Origin: Nodularia sp. NIES-3585
GTDB taxonomy: Bacteria; Cyanobacteriota; Cyanobacteriia; Cyanobacteriales; Nostocaceae
Assembly (NCBI RefSeq): GCF_002218065.1
Contig: NZ_BDUB01000001.1
Location: 5,330,979 to 5,394,978 of the forward strand
Direction of reading: 5' to 3'
Length of the DNA: 64,000 bases
Positions 44,791-54,377 of this stretch are shown here, piece by piece. Within the stretch, counting starts at the first letter, position 1, and the number at the start of each line of letters is the position of its first letter. Position numbers and translations under genes: made by a program. Below the pieces are notes generated by a model that was given only the letters and a program-made list of their open reading frames with translations, made no database searches and was not told where the DNA came from.

Positions 44791-46113
44791 CTACTCCTTA
44801 TTCACGATTTGCCCAGAAACCAAGCGGTGAGTGCCACTGTTGACAACTTCTTCCCCGGCGACAATGGTGCCACGTACCAAGACGCGATCGCCTTCGGTAT
44901 ATAACACTTCCACATCCCGCCGTTCGATGCGATAGGTTTCTCCCTCTGGCGCAATCGCAAAGCAAGACCACAATCCTCGCTCTCCTTTAATTAAGGCGGT
45001 TACTGGCAACCAAAATCCCTGGGTTGATACCATTTGTTCCACTTGCAGACGCGCGATTTCTCCTGATGCTGGCATGGTTTGACCTGTAGTCACCAATTGC
45101 AAAACCACTGTCCGAGTCCGGGTTTGGGGGTTGATCTCTGGTTTATATGCCAGCACTTGGGCAGCATAAATTTGCTCGCTCACCTGCACCTGTTGACGAC
45201 TCCCCACTTTCAGGGTCTGCACGACTTGGGGCGGTACGCCAATTTCCACTTCAGGGGTGAGATTTTCCACTAGGCGCACGATGGCCTGTCCTGCTTGCAC
45301 CACAGTGCCTTCATCTAAATTTCGTTCCCCGACCACACCACGAAAGGGCGCACGGAGGGTGCTTTTTTCAATACTGATTTCCACATCGGCCATACTGGCT
45401 GCAATTTGGGCTACCGTTGCGGCTTGGGCGGCGATTTGTTCTTGGCGTGTACCGTTCTGCAACGCTTCTAATTCACTCTGGGCTGCGGCCAGACGGTCGG
45501 CCAGGGCATCCCGATTAAATGCCACTTCATCCAACTGTTCACGGGAAATCGCCCCTTCTTCGTATAGAGAACTGCGGCGATCGCGACGAATATTTTCCAA
45601 CCGCAACCGATTTTGTAAATCTGCCACTTGGGAACGCGCCACGGCAATGGTTTCTTTGCGTGGACCATTCTGCAATTCTCGTAATTCTGCGACTGCACGC
45701 GATCGCTGCGCTGCTAACTGTGCCAATTGTGCTTGGAGATTTTGCGTATCTAACCGGGCAATGACTGCGCCTTTTTCTACGCTTTGTCCGCGATTGAAGA
45801 TGATTTCAATGACTTTGCCTCCCCGCTCAAAGCCCAAATCGCTGCGGCGAGTCGCCACCACTTCCCCAGTATAAAAGCGCGTCACTTGGTATGACTGTAC
45901 TGGCTCAAGCTTGATGACTTGCACTGCCAACGGGGCAGAAACCGCGACTTCCTCTCCCGCAGACAACCGTTCATACACCCCGAAGGCGATTGCTGCCACC
46001 ATCCCACTCGCAATCAACAGATTTCTGACTCCGATTTTTTTTGAATTCTTCAAAGGCGAGGCAGCCTCATCATCTATTTCTTGAATTTGGGCTTCCATAA
46101 ACTGGCGAATCAC
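44791..46113 (-). CDS. RND efflux membrane fusion (HlyD-like) subunit
   Basis: A 440-residue periplasmic adaptor. It has an N-terminal transmembrane anchor near 30-45 (LLIASGMVAAIAFGVYE), a biotinyl/lipoyl-like domain split by a long alpha-hairpin (QNLQAQLAQLAAQRSRAVAEL and the following helices) and a beta-barrel (LRAPFRGVVGERNLDEGTVV). It links the pump at 41696 to an outer-membrane channel. First gene of the operon; its promoter region contains the operator palindromes at 46159-46203. Confidence 0.92.
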   Translation of the reverse strand: MIRQFMEAQIQEIDDEAASPLKNSKKIGVRNLLIASGMVAAIAFGVYERLSAGEEVAVSAPLAVQVIKLEPVQSYQVTRFYTGEVVATRRSDLGFERGGKVIEIIFNRGQSVEKGAVIARLDTQNLQAQLAQLAAQRSRAVAELRELQNGPRKETIAVARSQVADLQNRLRLENIRRDRRSSLYEEGAISREQLDEVAFNRDALADRLAAAQSELEALQNGTRQEQIAAQAATVAQIAASMADVEISIEKSTLRAPFRGVVGERNLDEGTVVQAGQAIVRLVENLTPEVEIGVPPQVVQTLKVGSRQQVQVSEQIYAAQVLAYKPEINPQTRTRTVVLQLVTTGQTMPASGEIARLQVEQMVSTQGFWLPVTALIKGERGLWSCFAIAPEGETYRIERRDVEVLYTEGDRVLVRGTIVAGEEVVNSGTHRLVSGQIVNKE

Positions 46114-46158
46114 TTTTGTGCTACGTTAACAAGAAGCGTTGTGATATTCAACTGACTG

Positions 46159-46203
46159 TTATAAAACTAGTTTTATAAACTAAAGCGTATATGCAACTAG
46201 TTG
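46159..46203. promoter_or_regulatory. Paired palindromic operators between efflux operon and padR
   Basis: A perfect 20-base palindrome TTATAAAACTAGTTTTATAA (46159-46178) and a shorter one CAACTAGTTG (46194-46203) share the ACTAGT core. Their centres are 30 bases apart, about three helical turns. They sit between the divergent RND operon and the PadR gene, so they are the likely binding sites of that regulator, controlling both directions. Confidence 0.65.
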
Positions 46204-46222
46204 TTTATGTCAAGAAAAAATT

Positions 46223-46771
46223 ATGAGCCTAGCCCATGCGATCGCCACCATCTTGCTTCAGTCTCCTCGGACAGGCTACGACCTGAGCAAAGAATTTAAT
46301 GAAAGAGTAAGTTGCTATTGGCAAGCCACCTCTCAGCAGATTTATCGAGAACTGGCACGAATGCAGGCGAAAGACTGGGTAGAAGTGGAAGTATTACCAC
46401 AATCGGCTCGTCCTGACAAAAAAATCTATTCTCTCACCGATGTAGGTAGACAAGAATTGATTTCTTGGATTGCCAAACCTTCAGAAGCAACCGCAATCCG
46501 TGAAGATTTACTGGTAAAAGTACGCAGTGGGTTTATCGTTCCTGAAGATATCCTCATCCGTGAAATTGAACGCCGCAAGCAATTCCACCAGCAAAAACTG
46601 GAGTATTATCGCTCCCGCGAACTAGAATTTGGCGATTTGAATCATTTATCTCGCCCGCAACGACACATCTATCTCACCCTGCGGTGCGGGATTCGCTACG
46701 AAACTATGTGGATTGAATGGTGCGACGAAGCGATCGCTTCTTTGTTAATGCAACAAGAAGGTCACCAATAA
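46223..46771 (+). CDS. PadR family transcriptional regulator
   Basis: A 182-residue winged-helix repressor. The N-terminal domain contains AIATILLQSPRTGYDLSKEF and YWQATSQQIYRELARMQAKDWVEVE, the PadR pattern, and the C-terminal domain is helical (Vir-type) for dimerisation and ligand sensing. PadR proteins commonly repress divergent efflux genes and are released by phenolic or drug ligands. It probably governs the RND operon across the palindromes at 46159. Confidence 0.92.
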   Translation: MSLAHAIATILLQSPRTGYDLSKEFNERVSCYWQATSQQIYRELARMQAKDWVEVEVLPQSARPDKKIYSLTDVGRQELISWIAKPSEATAIREDLLVKVRSGFIVPEDILIREIERRKQFHQQKLEYYRSRELEFGDLNHLSRPQRHIYLTLRCGIRYETMWIEWCDEAIASLLMQQEGHQ

Positions 46772-46914
46772 AAGGTAAACCCCTTGCCAGCACCGCAAAA
46801 ATTGAACCACAATTAGCGTTTACTGCAAGTTGGGGTAAAAATAGACTGATTTTTTATGGGAGGGCTTATACAATCCATACACTGAGGTTTAGACTGTTAC
46901 AATAAAACTATCAA

Positions 46915-47721
46915 CTATGACTGCTCTTGAGCAATTTGGGCTTTTGCCTGCTGCCAAAGAGACTCTAACTCATCCAAACTGTAATCAGAAAGGGGGCGAT
47001 CAACAACCGCCTCCATTTTTTGCAATCTCTGCACAAAGCGCTGATTTGTCCCCTGTAAAGCTGCACTAGGGTCAAGATCATGCCAACGCGCCAGTTGCAT
47101 AACCGCAAATAATAAATCACCTAACTCCGCTTGTTGACGTTCTGGTGTTTCCTCAGCCAAAGCCTGTTGGAACTCGCCTAATTCTTCGTGAAACTTTGCC
47201 CAAACCCCATCAATATTTTCCCACTCAAACCCCACAGCCGCAGCCTTTTCGGAAATCTTCATCGCCGCCATCAGAGGGGGAAGAGTCCGATAATAACGAG
47301 CCAGCTTTGTACTAAACTGATGCTTCTGTGGAACCTCCCCCTTCTCCTGTGCCTTAATCGCCTCCCAATTTTGCCGAACCTCATCCACACCTTGGACAGA
47401 CACATCACCAAACACATGAGGATGACGACGAATCAACTTTTGAGAAATCCCCCTCACCACCGCCTCCAAATTAAAATCCCCCGACTCCCCAGCAATTTGG
47501 GCTTGTAAAACCACCTGTAAAAGTAAATCTCCCAACTCCTCCTGAATCCCCTCCCGATCCCCCTCCCGAATCGCATCAACCACCTCATAAGCCTCCTCCA
47601 CAACATAAGGAATCAGACTTTCAGCAGTTTGTGCCAAATCCCAAGGACAACCCCCATCAGGCGATCGCAACCGCGCCACCACCTGAATCAACTCCTGCAA
47701 CGCCGCCAAACTCCCATCCAT
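46915..47721 (-). CDS. mazG: Nucleoside triphosphate pyrophosphohydrolase MazG
   Basis: Hydrolyses (d)NTPs to monophosphates and pyrophosphate, acting in house-cleaning and ppGpp-related stress. The 268-residue protein has two MazG modules. The first has GGCPWDLAQTAESLIPYVVEEAYE with the Glu ligands (EEAYE) and EELGDLLLQVVLQA; the second has EELGEFQQAL and AELGDLLFAVMQLARW. Length normal. It precedes the DUF2227 gene on the strand by 26 bases. Confidence 0.95.
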   Translation of the reverse strand: MDGSLAALQELIQVVARLRSPDGGCPWDLAQTAESLIPYVVEEAYEVVDAIREGDREGIQEELGDLLLQVVLQAQIAGESGDFNLEAVVRGISQKLIRRHPHVFGDVSVQGVDEVRQNWEAIKAQEKGEVPQKHQFSTKLARYYRTLPPLMAAMKISEKAAAVGFEWENIDGVWAKFHEELGEFQQALAEETPERQQAELGDLLFAVMQLARWHDLDPSAALQGTNQRFVQRLQKMEAVVDRPLSDYSLDELESLWQQAKAQIAQEQS

Positions 47722-47747
47722 AAAAAAACCTCCGCGTACCTTTGCGC

Positions 47748-48326
47748 TTACCTTAGCGTACCTCTGCGTTTAACTCCTCCCTTCCTCCTCCTCCCCTTCC
47801 CACTAAACAAACCCCGCACCCCCTGCTTCTGCACCCGCTTATAAGCCGAACCCCCCCAATCGCTGAGAGAATGACTCATAGCACCGAGTTCCAACCCCAA
47901 AAACAAAGCCAAATATTCCGTAGTATAAACCACAAGCGATCGCCCCAAAGCCACACTTAAATCCTGCCAAGTCACAGCCAAAATTCCCAGCACTTCCCCC
48001 ACCACCAAAAACACCGTAGCCACCAACCACAGCAAACAACCCAGATAAATCACCCGGATAATTGTGCCAATAATCGGCCCATGAGAAAAAACAGAACGAT
48101 GGCGCAGCTTTTTTTGATAAGGTCGCCAAATACAGCGCAAAAAGCCCCAGCGTTGGAACTGACGCGAGTAAATATCCAAATCAGGGCCGAACATCAAACC
48201 GCTAAACATAAACCCACCAGCAACCAACAGGGTTAAATTGCTGCTGCGAGTTTGCCATAAAGTCACACCGGCGATTACAGGCAGAGTATATAAAGTGATG
48301 CGATCGTGGGTTCCACCAGAGGGCAT
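47748..48326 (-). CDS. DUF2227 family (putative metal-binding) membrane protein
   Basis: A 192-residue protein starting MPSGGTHDRITLYTLP, with GPDLDIYSRQFQRWGFLR, YQKKLRHRSVFSHGPIIGT and a central hydrophobic region. Conserved His and Asp residues (GGTHD, GPDLD, SHG) suggest metal binding, as annotated for the family. The last 20 residues (RGLFSGKGRRRKGGVKRRG) are low-complexity and basic, probably formed by repeat-rich DNA at the 3' end. Function unknown. Confidence 0.8.
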   Translation of the reverse strand: MPSGGTHDRITLYTLPVIAGVTLWQTRSSNLTLLVAGGFMFSGLMFGPDLDIYSRQFQRWGFLRCIWRPYQKKLRHRSVFSHGPIIGTIIRVIYLGCLLWLVATVFLVVGEVLGILAVTWQDLSVALGRSLVVYTTEYLALFLGLELGAMSHSLSDWGGSAYKRVQKQGVRGLFSGKGRRRKGGVKRRGTLR

Positions 48327-48450
48327 AATTGAGTAGATCGCCTGTGGGCAAAGGATTACTGAGTTATTATTGTACGTGAAAAAAAACTTTTCCCAAAGGG
48401 CTTGCGCGATTAGAAATCTTTTGCTATATTGGATTACTGTAAGAGAAAAC

Positions 48451-48523
<73 letters not shown>

Positions 48524-48616
48524 CTTTTAATATTACCTTGCCATCTGCGTCCGAATAAAATTGGAAGCAGGTGGTTTCTCATTTACGGGTTAAATCTTGG
48601 GAGGTTGAAAAATTAG

Positions 48617-48811
48617 ATGACAGCGCCTCAACCAAAAGTCTTGACAAACTCCCAGCTTTACGATGAAGATTTTTATCTGTGGCTAGAGACAACAGCTAAA
48701 CAACTCAAAGCAGGTAAATTAGCGGAAGTTGATTTAGTTAATCTCATTGAAGAAATTGAATGCATGGGGAGAAGTGAAAAAAGAGCGTTAAAAAGTAATT
48801 TAATAGAATGA
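48617..48811 (+). pseudogene. Truncated DUF29 protein
   Basis: A 64-residue N-terminal DUF29 half: YDEDFYLWLETTAKQLKAG, LVNLIEEIECMGRSEKRAL, then SNLIE and stop. Full members are about 140-150 residues, so the conserved LLHLLKW-type helix and the C-terminal half are missing. GGGAGG lies upstream of the ATG. The break is followed at once by a VapC start fragment and a dispersed repeat. Confidence 0.75.
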
Positions 48812-48840
48812 TTTATTTGTTAGATACAAATGTAAAAAAG
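48808..48840 (+). pseudogene. VapC-like start fragment
   Basis: The ATG at 48808 overlaps the TGA of the DUF29 fragment (ATGA) and reads MIYLLDTNV, the usual beginning of a PIN-domain VapC toxin. After nine codons the frame enters a palindromic repeat (48843) and stops. Too short to encode anything functional; the match is short but very characteristic. Confidence 0.5.
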
Positions 48841-48842
48841 CC

Positions 48843-48895
48843 TTTTAACCCGCGCAGGCGGGTTTGGTTTGTATAGCCGCGACTTCTAGTCGCCA
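48843..48895. repeat. Palindromic repeat (CCGCGACTTCTAGTCGCC family)
   Basis: Contains the hairpin CCCGCGCAGGCGGGT and then GCGACTTCTAGTCGC, joined by TTTGTATAGCC. Near-identical copies occur at about 15208-15255 (same strand) and 63865-63945 (inverted). Non-coding dispersed repeat. Confidence 0.75.
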
Positions 48896-49068
48896 GGGCT
48901 AGTTTTACTTATGGGTATCGCATCTTGACCGCCATAATTAAACCTTGGAAGAGTCATCATACATCACAGAGAGAAACCCCAAAGCACAAAGACACAAAGA
49001 AAAACTGCAAAAGCCGGACACTTTTTTGATACGATAGTAGCTCTAACTCGTGAAATAACGATTTTTGT

Positions 49069-50472
49069 ATGAGCAAAGGCACCCTGTTTGATAAAGTTTG
49101 GAACTTACACACCGTTGGAACACTTCCTTCAGGGCTGACGCAACTATTTATCGGGCTTCACCTGATTCACGAAGTCACCAGTCCCCAAGCCTTTGCCATG
49201 TTGCGGGAAAGGGGTTTGAAGATGCTGTTTCCAGAACGAACTATAGCCACAGTCGATCACATCGTCCCGACGGAAAACCAAGCCCGCCCATTTGTCGATA
49301 GCATGGCGGAAGATATGATCCAGGCTTTAGAACAAAACTGTCAAGAAAATAATATTACCTTTCATAACATCGGTTCTGGTAATCAAGGGATAGTCCACGT
49401 CATCGCCCCAGAACAAGGACTGACTCAGCCAGGAATGACGATCGCTTGTGGTGATAGTCACACATCTAGCCACGGCGCATTCGGTGCGATCGCATTTGGA
49501 ATTGGTACTAGCCAAGTCCGGGACGTTCTCGCCTCTCAAACCCTAGCTTTATCTAAACTCAAAGTTCGCAAAATAGAAGTGAACGGGACTTTAAACCCTG
49601 GTGTTTACGCCAAAGATGTAATTCTGCACATCATTCGGACATTAGGTGTAAAAGGTGGCGTAGGTTATGCGTATGAATACGCTGGAACTACCTTTGACCA
49701 AATGAACATGGAAGAACGGATGACCGTTTGCAACATGGCCATTGAAGGTGGCGCGAGATGCGGTTATGTTAACCCTGATCAAGTCACTTATGATTACTTA
49801 AAAGGTAGAGATTTCGCCCCCAAAGGTGCAGAATGGGACAAAGCCGTGACTTGGTGGGAATCCATCAAAAGTGATGCTGATGCAGAATACGATGATGTTG
49901 TAGTCTTCGACGCGGCGGATATTTCCCCTACAGTTACTTGGGGAATTACACCCGGTCAAGGTATCGGCGTAAACCAATTTATACCCAAGCCGGAAGAATT
50001 GCTAGAAGAAGACCGATTTATTGCGGAAGAAGCTTATCAATACATGGATTTGTTTCCCGGTCAACCGATAAAAGGCACTAAAATTGATGTCTGCTTTATT
50101 GGCAGTTGTACCAACGGCAGAATTAGCGACCTGAGAGAAGCCGCAAAAATTGCCCAAGGTCGTCACGTAGCAGAGGGAGTCAAAGCCTTTGTTGTCCCAG
50201 GTTCCGAACGCGTGAAGCAAGAAGCCGAAGCCGAAGGACTGGATAAAATCTTTGAAGCAGCCGGCTTTGAATGGCGTGAACCTGGGTGTTCCATGTGTTT
50301 AGCCATGAACCCCGACAAACTCCAAGGCAGACAAATCAGCGCGTCTTCCTCCAACCGCAACTTTAAAGGCCGACAAGGTTCATCCTCTGGTCGCACATTA
50401 CTCATGAGTCCGGCCATGGTGGCGACTGCGGCTATCCAAGGGGAAGTTTCAGACGTGCGCGAGTTGCTATAA
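49069..50472 (+). CDS. leuC: 3-isopropylmalate dehydratase large subunit
   Basis: Aconitase-family enzyme of leucine synthesis (2- to 3-isopropylmalate), active as a LeuC-LeuD complex. The 467-residue protein has [29 protein letters not shown], and the [4Fe-4S] ligands in [15 protein letters not shown] near 350 and [11 protein letters not shown] near 407. It precedes leuD in the same direction with 123 bases between. Confidence 0.96.
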   Translation: MSKGTLFDKVWNLHTVGTLPSGLTQLFIGLHLIHEVTSPQAFAMLRERGLKMLFPERTIATVDHIVPTENQARPFVDSMAEDMIQALEQNCQENNITFHNIGSGNQGIVHVIAPEQGLTQPGMTIACGDSHTSSHGAFGAIAFGIGTSQVRDVLASQTLALSKLKVRKIEVNGTLNPGVYAKDVILHIIRTLGVKGGVGYAYEYAGTTFDQMNMEERMTVCNMAIEGGARCGYVNPDQVTYDYLKGRDFAPKGAEWDKAVTWWESIKSDADAEYDDVVVFDAADISPTVTWGITPGQGIGVNQFIPKPEELLEEDRFIAEEAYQYMDLFPGQPIKGTKIDVCFIGSCTNGRISDLREAAKIAQGRHVAEGVKAFVVPGSERVKQEAEAEGLDKIFEAAGFEWREPGCSMCLAMNPDKLQGRQISASSSNRNFKGRQGSSSGRTLLMSPAMVATAAIQGEVSDVRELL

Positions 50473-50595
50473 ACATGAATTAGTTTCGCGCAAAGGCGCA
50501 AAGTCGCAAAGGCGGATGAATTATCTATGTTCATCTGTGGATCAAAATCTCTTCCAACCAAATTGTTGTAAAAAATCGAGTCAAAATTGAAAATT

Positions 50596-51204
50596 ATGGT
50601 TAGTGAAGTTAAAAAAATCTCAGGGCGCGGTATAATCCTTATTGGGGATGATATAGATACAGATAGAATTATTCCCGCCCGTTATTTGAAAGCCATCACC
50701 TTTGATGGATTAGGTGAAGGCGTATTTATCGATGATCGCACATCCTTAAAAGGTGAACATCCCTTTGATCAACCTCAATATCAAGGGGCTAATGTTTTAA
50801 TCGTTAACCGTAACTTTGGCTGTGGTTCATCACGAGAACACGCACCCCAGGCGATCGCTAAATGGGGAATTCAAGCTTTAATCGGTGAAAGTTTCGCCGA
50901 AATCTTTTTTGGTAACTGTGTAGCAATGGGCATACCTTGCTTGACAGCCGATGCAGCCACAGTCAAAAAACTGCAAGAACTCGTAGCTACTAATGCCGAA
51001 GCAGCTGTGACAGTGAATTTAGAAACTTTAGAAGTGCAAATTGGTGATTACACTGCCAAAGTTACCATGAACGAAGGTACTCGCAGCACTTTTATTGCTG
51101 GTACATGGGATGCTTGCGGTCAGTTAGTGGCTAATGCTGACCAAGTTCGAGCAACTGCTGCTAAACTGCCTTATCTCAGTTGGGGAAAATTAGCCGCAGG
51201 TTAA
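50596..51204 (+). CDS. leuD: 3-isopropylmalate dehydratase small subunit
   Basis: The swivel-domain partner of LeuC. The 202-residue protein has [30 protein letters not shown] and [15 protein letters not shown], all standard LeuD motifs. I used the ATG at 50596 (MVSEVKK) rather than an upstream TTG. Its 3' end is immediately followed by a degenerate CRISPR repeat at 51212; aligned in full, that repeat would begin at 51199, inside the last codons. Confidence 0.95.
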   Translation: MVSEVKKISGRGIILIGDDIDTDRIIPARYLKAITFDGLGEGVFIDDRTSLKGEHPFDQPQYQGANVLIVNRNFGCGSSREHAPQAIAKWGIQALIGESFAEIFFGNCVAMGIPCLTADAATVKKLQELVATNAEAAVTVNLETLEVQIGDYTAKVTMNEGTRSTFIAGTWDACGQLVANADQVRATAAKLPYLSWGKLAAG

Positions 51205-51211
51205 GTTAATC

Positions 51212-52337
51212 TGCGGGGATTTAGTTAGCGCAAAGAAGCCCAATTAAATCTCAGCCAAAATCTGAATTCATGTTTCAGTCCCCTTGCGGGGATTTAGTTA
51301 GCGGAAAGTATAACGTCCTGCCAGTCAAACTCAACTTCTTGTCGTTTCAGTCCCCTTGCGGGGATTTAGTTAGCGGAAAGTTAGGATTGCCGTCTGAGAG
51401 ATGGTCTAAGAAATGTTTCAGTCCCCTTGCGGGGATTTAGTTAGCGGAAAGCCAAATAATGAAAAAAAGCTGAAATAAAAACTGATGTTTCAGTCCCCTT
51501 GCGGGGATTTAGTTAGCGGAAAGCCTGGAGGTGAAGCTTGAGCGAAAAAATTAAACAAGTAATTGTTTCAGTCCCCTTGCGGGGATTTAGTTAGCGGAAA
51601 GGCAGCATTTTGCAACTCTAAAATTCTTTGCATTTGTTTCAGTCCCCTTGCGGGGATTTAGTTAGCGGAAAGTTTAACTCTAAAGTTAAGTGGATTAAAT
51701 TAATAATTACAGCGTTTCAGTCCCCTTGCGGGGATTTAGTTAGCGGAAAGGACACGCTTATACTAGTTATCTTCATTCTGATTAAAGTTTCAGTCCCCTT
51801 GCGGGGATTTAGTTAGCGGAAAGGACTCTTCACCTAGATAAAACCAAAACCATCTGTCTGTTTCAGTCCCCTTGCGGGGATTTAGTTAGCGGAAAGTGTG
51901 GATGCTAACGAAAAGGCGATCATCAACCTCGCGTTTCAGTCCCCTTGCGGGGATTTAGTTAGCGGAAAGTTAATAGGAAAATTTAGGAGAGTGGCACAGT
52001 GAAAGTTTCAGTCCCCTTGCGGGGATTTAGTTAGCGGAAAGTTGTCGCTATCTCGGATAGTGGACTGCCTGTAGGCTCCTGTTTCAGTCCCCTTGCGGGG
52101 ATTTAGTTAGCGGAAAGTCAGTTCGCGCCTGCGGTAGAATTCGCAGAAACGGGTTTCAGTCCCCTTGCGGGGATTTAGTTAGCGGAAAGTCAAAATAAAG
52201 GTATTATCTCAAGAAGAGATAGATAAGTTTCAGTCCCCTTGCGGGGATTTAGTTAGCGGAAAGATCATCCATCCTGCTTTTTGCAAACTATTAATTTTGT
52301 GTTTCAGTCCCCTTGCGGGGATTTAGTTAGCGGAAAG
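51212..52337 (-). CRISPR. Orphan CRISPR array, 15 intact repeats plus one degenerate
   Basis: Fifteen apparently identical 37-base repeats start at 51272, 51344, 51415, 51487, 51565, 51636, 51714, 51787, 51860, 51933, 52005, 52081, 52153, 52227 and 52301. A decayed 5'-shortened repeat (one base changed) lies at 51212-51235. Spacers are 34-41 bases. On the minus strand the repeat begins CTTTCCGC, contains a CCCC/GGGG hairpin and ends GGGGACTGAAAC, close to the I-D-type repeat of Synechocystis CRISPR1 (5' handle ACTGAAAC). The degenerate repeat marks the trailer end, so transcription is from right to left. No cas gene lies in the window. Confidence 0.95.
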
Positions 52338-52574
52338 ACCGCCATCTGAAACATAGTCTACGAGTGGATTCTGGAGGCGATTTTGGCAAAGGTGATCTAG
52401 AAACCCTATTTCAGACTTCGCGAAATTCGCAATTGAAACTCATGAAACGCTGTAACTATTGATTTGTCAAGGTTCTGGCGATTTGGCAAACCCCCCAGGG
52501 TTTTTGACCTCACTATAGGTCTGCCAAAAATCAAGCTAATACATTAATAATACGATCAATACTGTTTTTGTCAA
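52338..52574 (-). promoter_or_regulatory. CRISPR leader with sigma-70-type promoter
   Basis: On the minus strand, TTGACA (52574-52569) and TATTAT (52552-52547) are separated by 16 bases, a good sigma-70 type promoter reading toward the array. The 200-base leader between promoter and first repeat includes a short hairpin region (CCCTGGGGGG) and no open frame. Its position agrees with the array orientation deduced from the degenerate terminal repeat. Confidence 0.65.
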
Positions 52575-52616
52575 TAATTTTTCACCAATTTTAACGCATA
52601 TATTTATCAGAGGGTG

Positions 52617-52739
52617 CTATTTGATAACTCGATTATTCTGACGCAAGACAATTTCCCCTTTCTGGTTAATTATTATCGGCTCAAAACAGCCACTAATAAA
52701 ATCAAGTGACAGTAATTGCGCCACTGTTTGACTTGCCAT
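52617..52739 (-). CDS. Small hypothetical protein
   Basis: A 40-codon frame just upstream of the CRISPR leader: MASQTVAQLLSLDFISGCFE then IIINQKGEIVLRQNN. It has no ribosome binding site I would trust and no family I recognise. It may be a remnant or a chance frame. It is listed because its composition is protein-like and nothing else occupies the stretch up to the tRNA. Confidence 0.25.
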   Translation of the reverse strand: MASQTVAQLLSLDFISGCFEPIIINQKGEIVLRQNNRVIK

Positions 52740-52867
52740 TGTTTAAACCTCAGACAATGGCATCAGTCTAGCCCAAAGCTCAGTATTTTAAGTATATAAA
52801 CTGTACGACTGGGAACAATTTTAACGAAATAAACCTGAACCCAGACACACAATACCAGAGATTAAAA

Positions 52868-52952
52868 CGGAGAGGGGGGGATTCGAACCCCCGTTGGGTT
52901 TCCCCAAAACGCATTTCGAGTGCGTCACCATCAACCACTCGGACACCTCTCC
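52868..52952 (-). tRNA. trnS: tRNA-Ser(CGA)
   Basis: 85 nt on the minus strand. The acceptor GGAGAGG pairs perfectly with CCTCTCC and the discriminator is G. The anticodon stem CGCA.. encloses the loop CTCGAAA with anticodon CGA. A long variable arm (TTTTGGGGAAACCCAA) is typical of tRNA-Ser. T arm GGGGGTTCGAATCCCCC. CCA not encoded. Confidence 0.95.
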
Positions 52953-53061
52953 AATGTATTCAATTTGGGACTTATTGGCGGTTAATTAGACATCTCCGAT
53001 ATCTCGCCCAAAAGTCTATTGCATACCATAAGCTATCATAGCATCCCCAAGGATTTCATAG

Positions 53062-54171
53062 CTAAGTTAGAACTAAATTGTCTCGATGAATCACAGTTTC
53101 TGCACCTACATAGCCCAAAATGGTGAGAATTTCCCTCGAATGGCAGCCGCGAATCTTTTGGAGTTCATTGCTGCTGTAGTTAACCAGTCCTCTGGCAATT
53201 TCGTTTCCCTGATGGTCGCACAACTGCACAGCTTCTTGAGCGTCAAACTCTCCGGATACTGATTTAATCCCAGCGGCTAATAAGGATTTTCCTGCCTGAG
53301 CGATCGCGGCGATCGCTCCCGTATCCAAGTATAATTTTCCCGCAGGTACTAAACCGTACGCTATCCAACGTTTACGCGCCGAAGTTGGTTCCGCCTGTGG
53401 TTGAAAGTGAGTCCCCAGGGGTTCCCCTTGAATAATTTTCTCGATATTCTGCGGAAATCTTCCTTGAGTAATCACGGTACGAACTCCCGCAGCAATGGCA
53501 ATTCTGGCGGCGGAAATTTTAGTGAACATCCCACCAGTACCCCATTGAGAGCCTTGAGAGTTGGTTTGCACGCCTAATTCTGCCAATTCTTTGAGGCTAC
53601 TTACCAAAGATATCGGCTGTGCATCGGGTACGGAACGAGGATCGGCTGAATATAGCTTGTCTACATCGGTGAGTATAAATAGCCAATCTGCTTCTACTAA
53701 ACTTGCAACTAATGCCGAAAGGGTGTCATTATCCCCAAATTTCAGTTCGTCCACTGCTACGGTATCATTCTCATTCACTACGGGAATTACACCCAGTTCC
53801 AGGAGTTCCCTAAAAGTATTGTAGGCATTGAGATAGCGGGTACGCTGTACCAAGTCGCTACGAGTTAATAAGACTTGAGCAATGGGCTGATCTAATGTAC
53901 TAAATAAATCATCGTATATCCGCATTAACCGTCCCTGTCCCACTGCGGCTACTGCTTGTTTAAGAGCGATCGCTTTGGGACGTTCTGTTAAACCTAGCCT
54001 TGCACAACCCACTCCCACCGCACCAGAGGAAACTAAAATCACCCGATGTCCTTGCTGCCTTAAATGGCACAATGTTTCTGCTAAGGTGGCAATGGTGGAA
54101 AGCGCTAGCTGTCCGGTTTCTGGTTGGGTCAGACTAGAAGTGCCGATTTTGACAACAATTGTCTGGGTCAT
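53062..54171 (-). CDS. proB: Glutamate 5-kinase
   Basis: First enzyme of proline synthesis. The 369-residue protein has [10 protein letters not shown] at the N-terminus, [36 protein letters not shown] and a C-terminal PUA domain (about 280-360) typical of proB. Cyanobacteria often keep it near yqeG, DUF3727 and ruvX, as here. The reductase proA is 13 kb away. Confidence 0.95.
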   Translation of the reverse strand: MTQTIVVKIGTSSLTQPETGQLALSTIATLAETLCHLRQQGHRVILVSSGAVGVGCARLGLTERPKAIALKQAVAAVGQGRLMRIYDDLFSTLDQPIAQVLLTRSDLVQRTRYLNAYNTFRELLELGVIPVVNENDTVAVDELKFGDNDTLSALVASLVEADWLFILTDVDKLYSADPRSVPDAQPISLVSSLKELAELGVQTNSQGSQWGTGGMFTKISAARIAIAAGVRTVITQGRFPQNIEKIIQGEPLGTHFQPQAEPTSARKRWIAYGLVPAGKLYLDTGAIAAIAQAGKSLLAAGIKSVSGEFDAQEAVQLCDHQGNEIARGLVNYSSNELQKIRGCHSREILTILGYVGAETVIHRDNLVLT

Positions 54172-54377
54172 TAGTCATTAGTCATTTGCGGTAAAAATTT
54201 GTAAAGCGCCGAGCCTTCTATATGTGAAGACCGACGCTCTACGGGTTTATTTTTGTCTATTATGAGCTAGGGTCTTTATTTTGCTGACCCCATATTATCA
54301 ATAATTATAATCACCGATTTTTCTATCCTGAGTACATTCCTTAACTATTTCTTTAGATTTACTTTGATCATGATTTC

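Noticed and set aside
45257-45874. Long plus-strand frame inside the membrane fusion gene
   Set aside because: It is antisense to a clearly real HlyD-like gene and rich in Ser/Arg/Ala as expected for an opposite-strand shadow.
51628-51816. An open frame across CRISPR repeats
   Set aside because: Its translation consists of repeated repeat-derived peptide; it is a by-product of the array.
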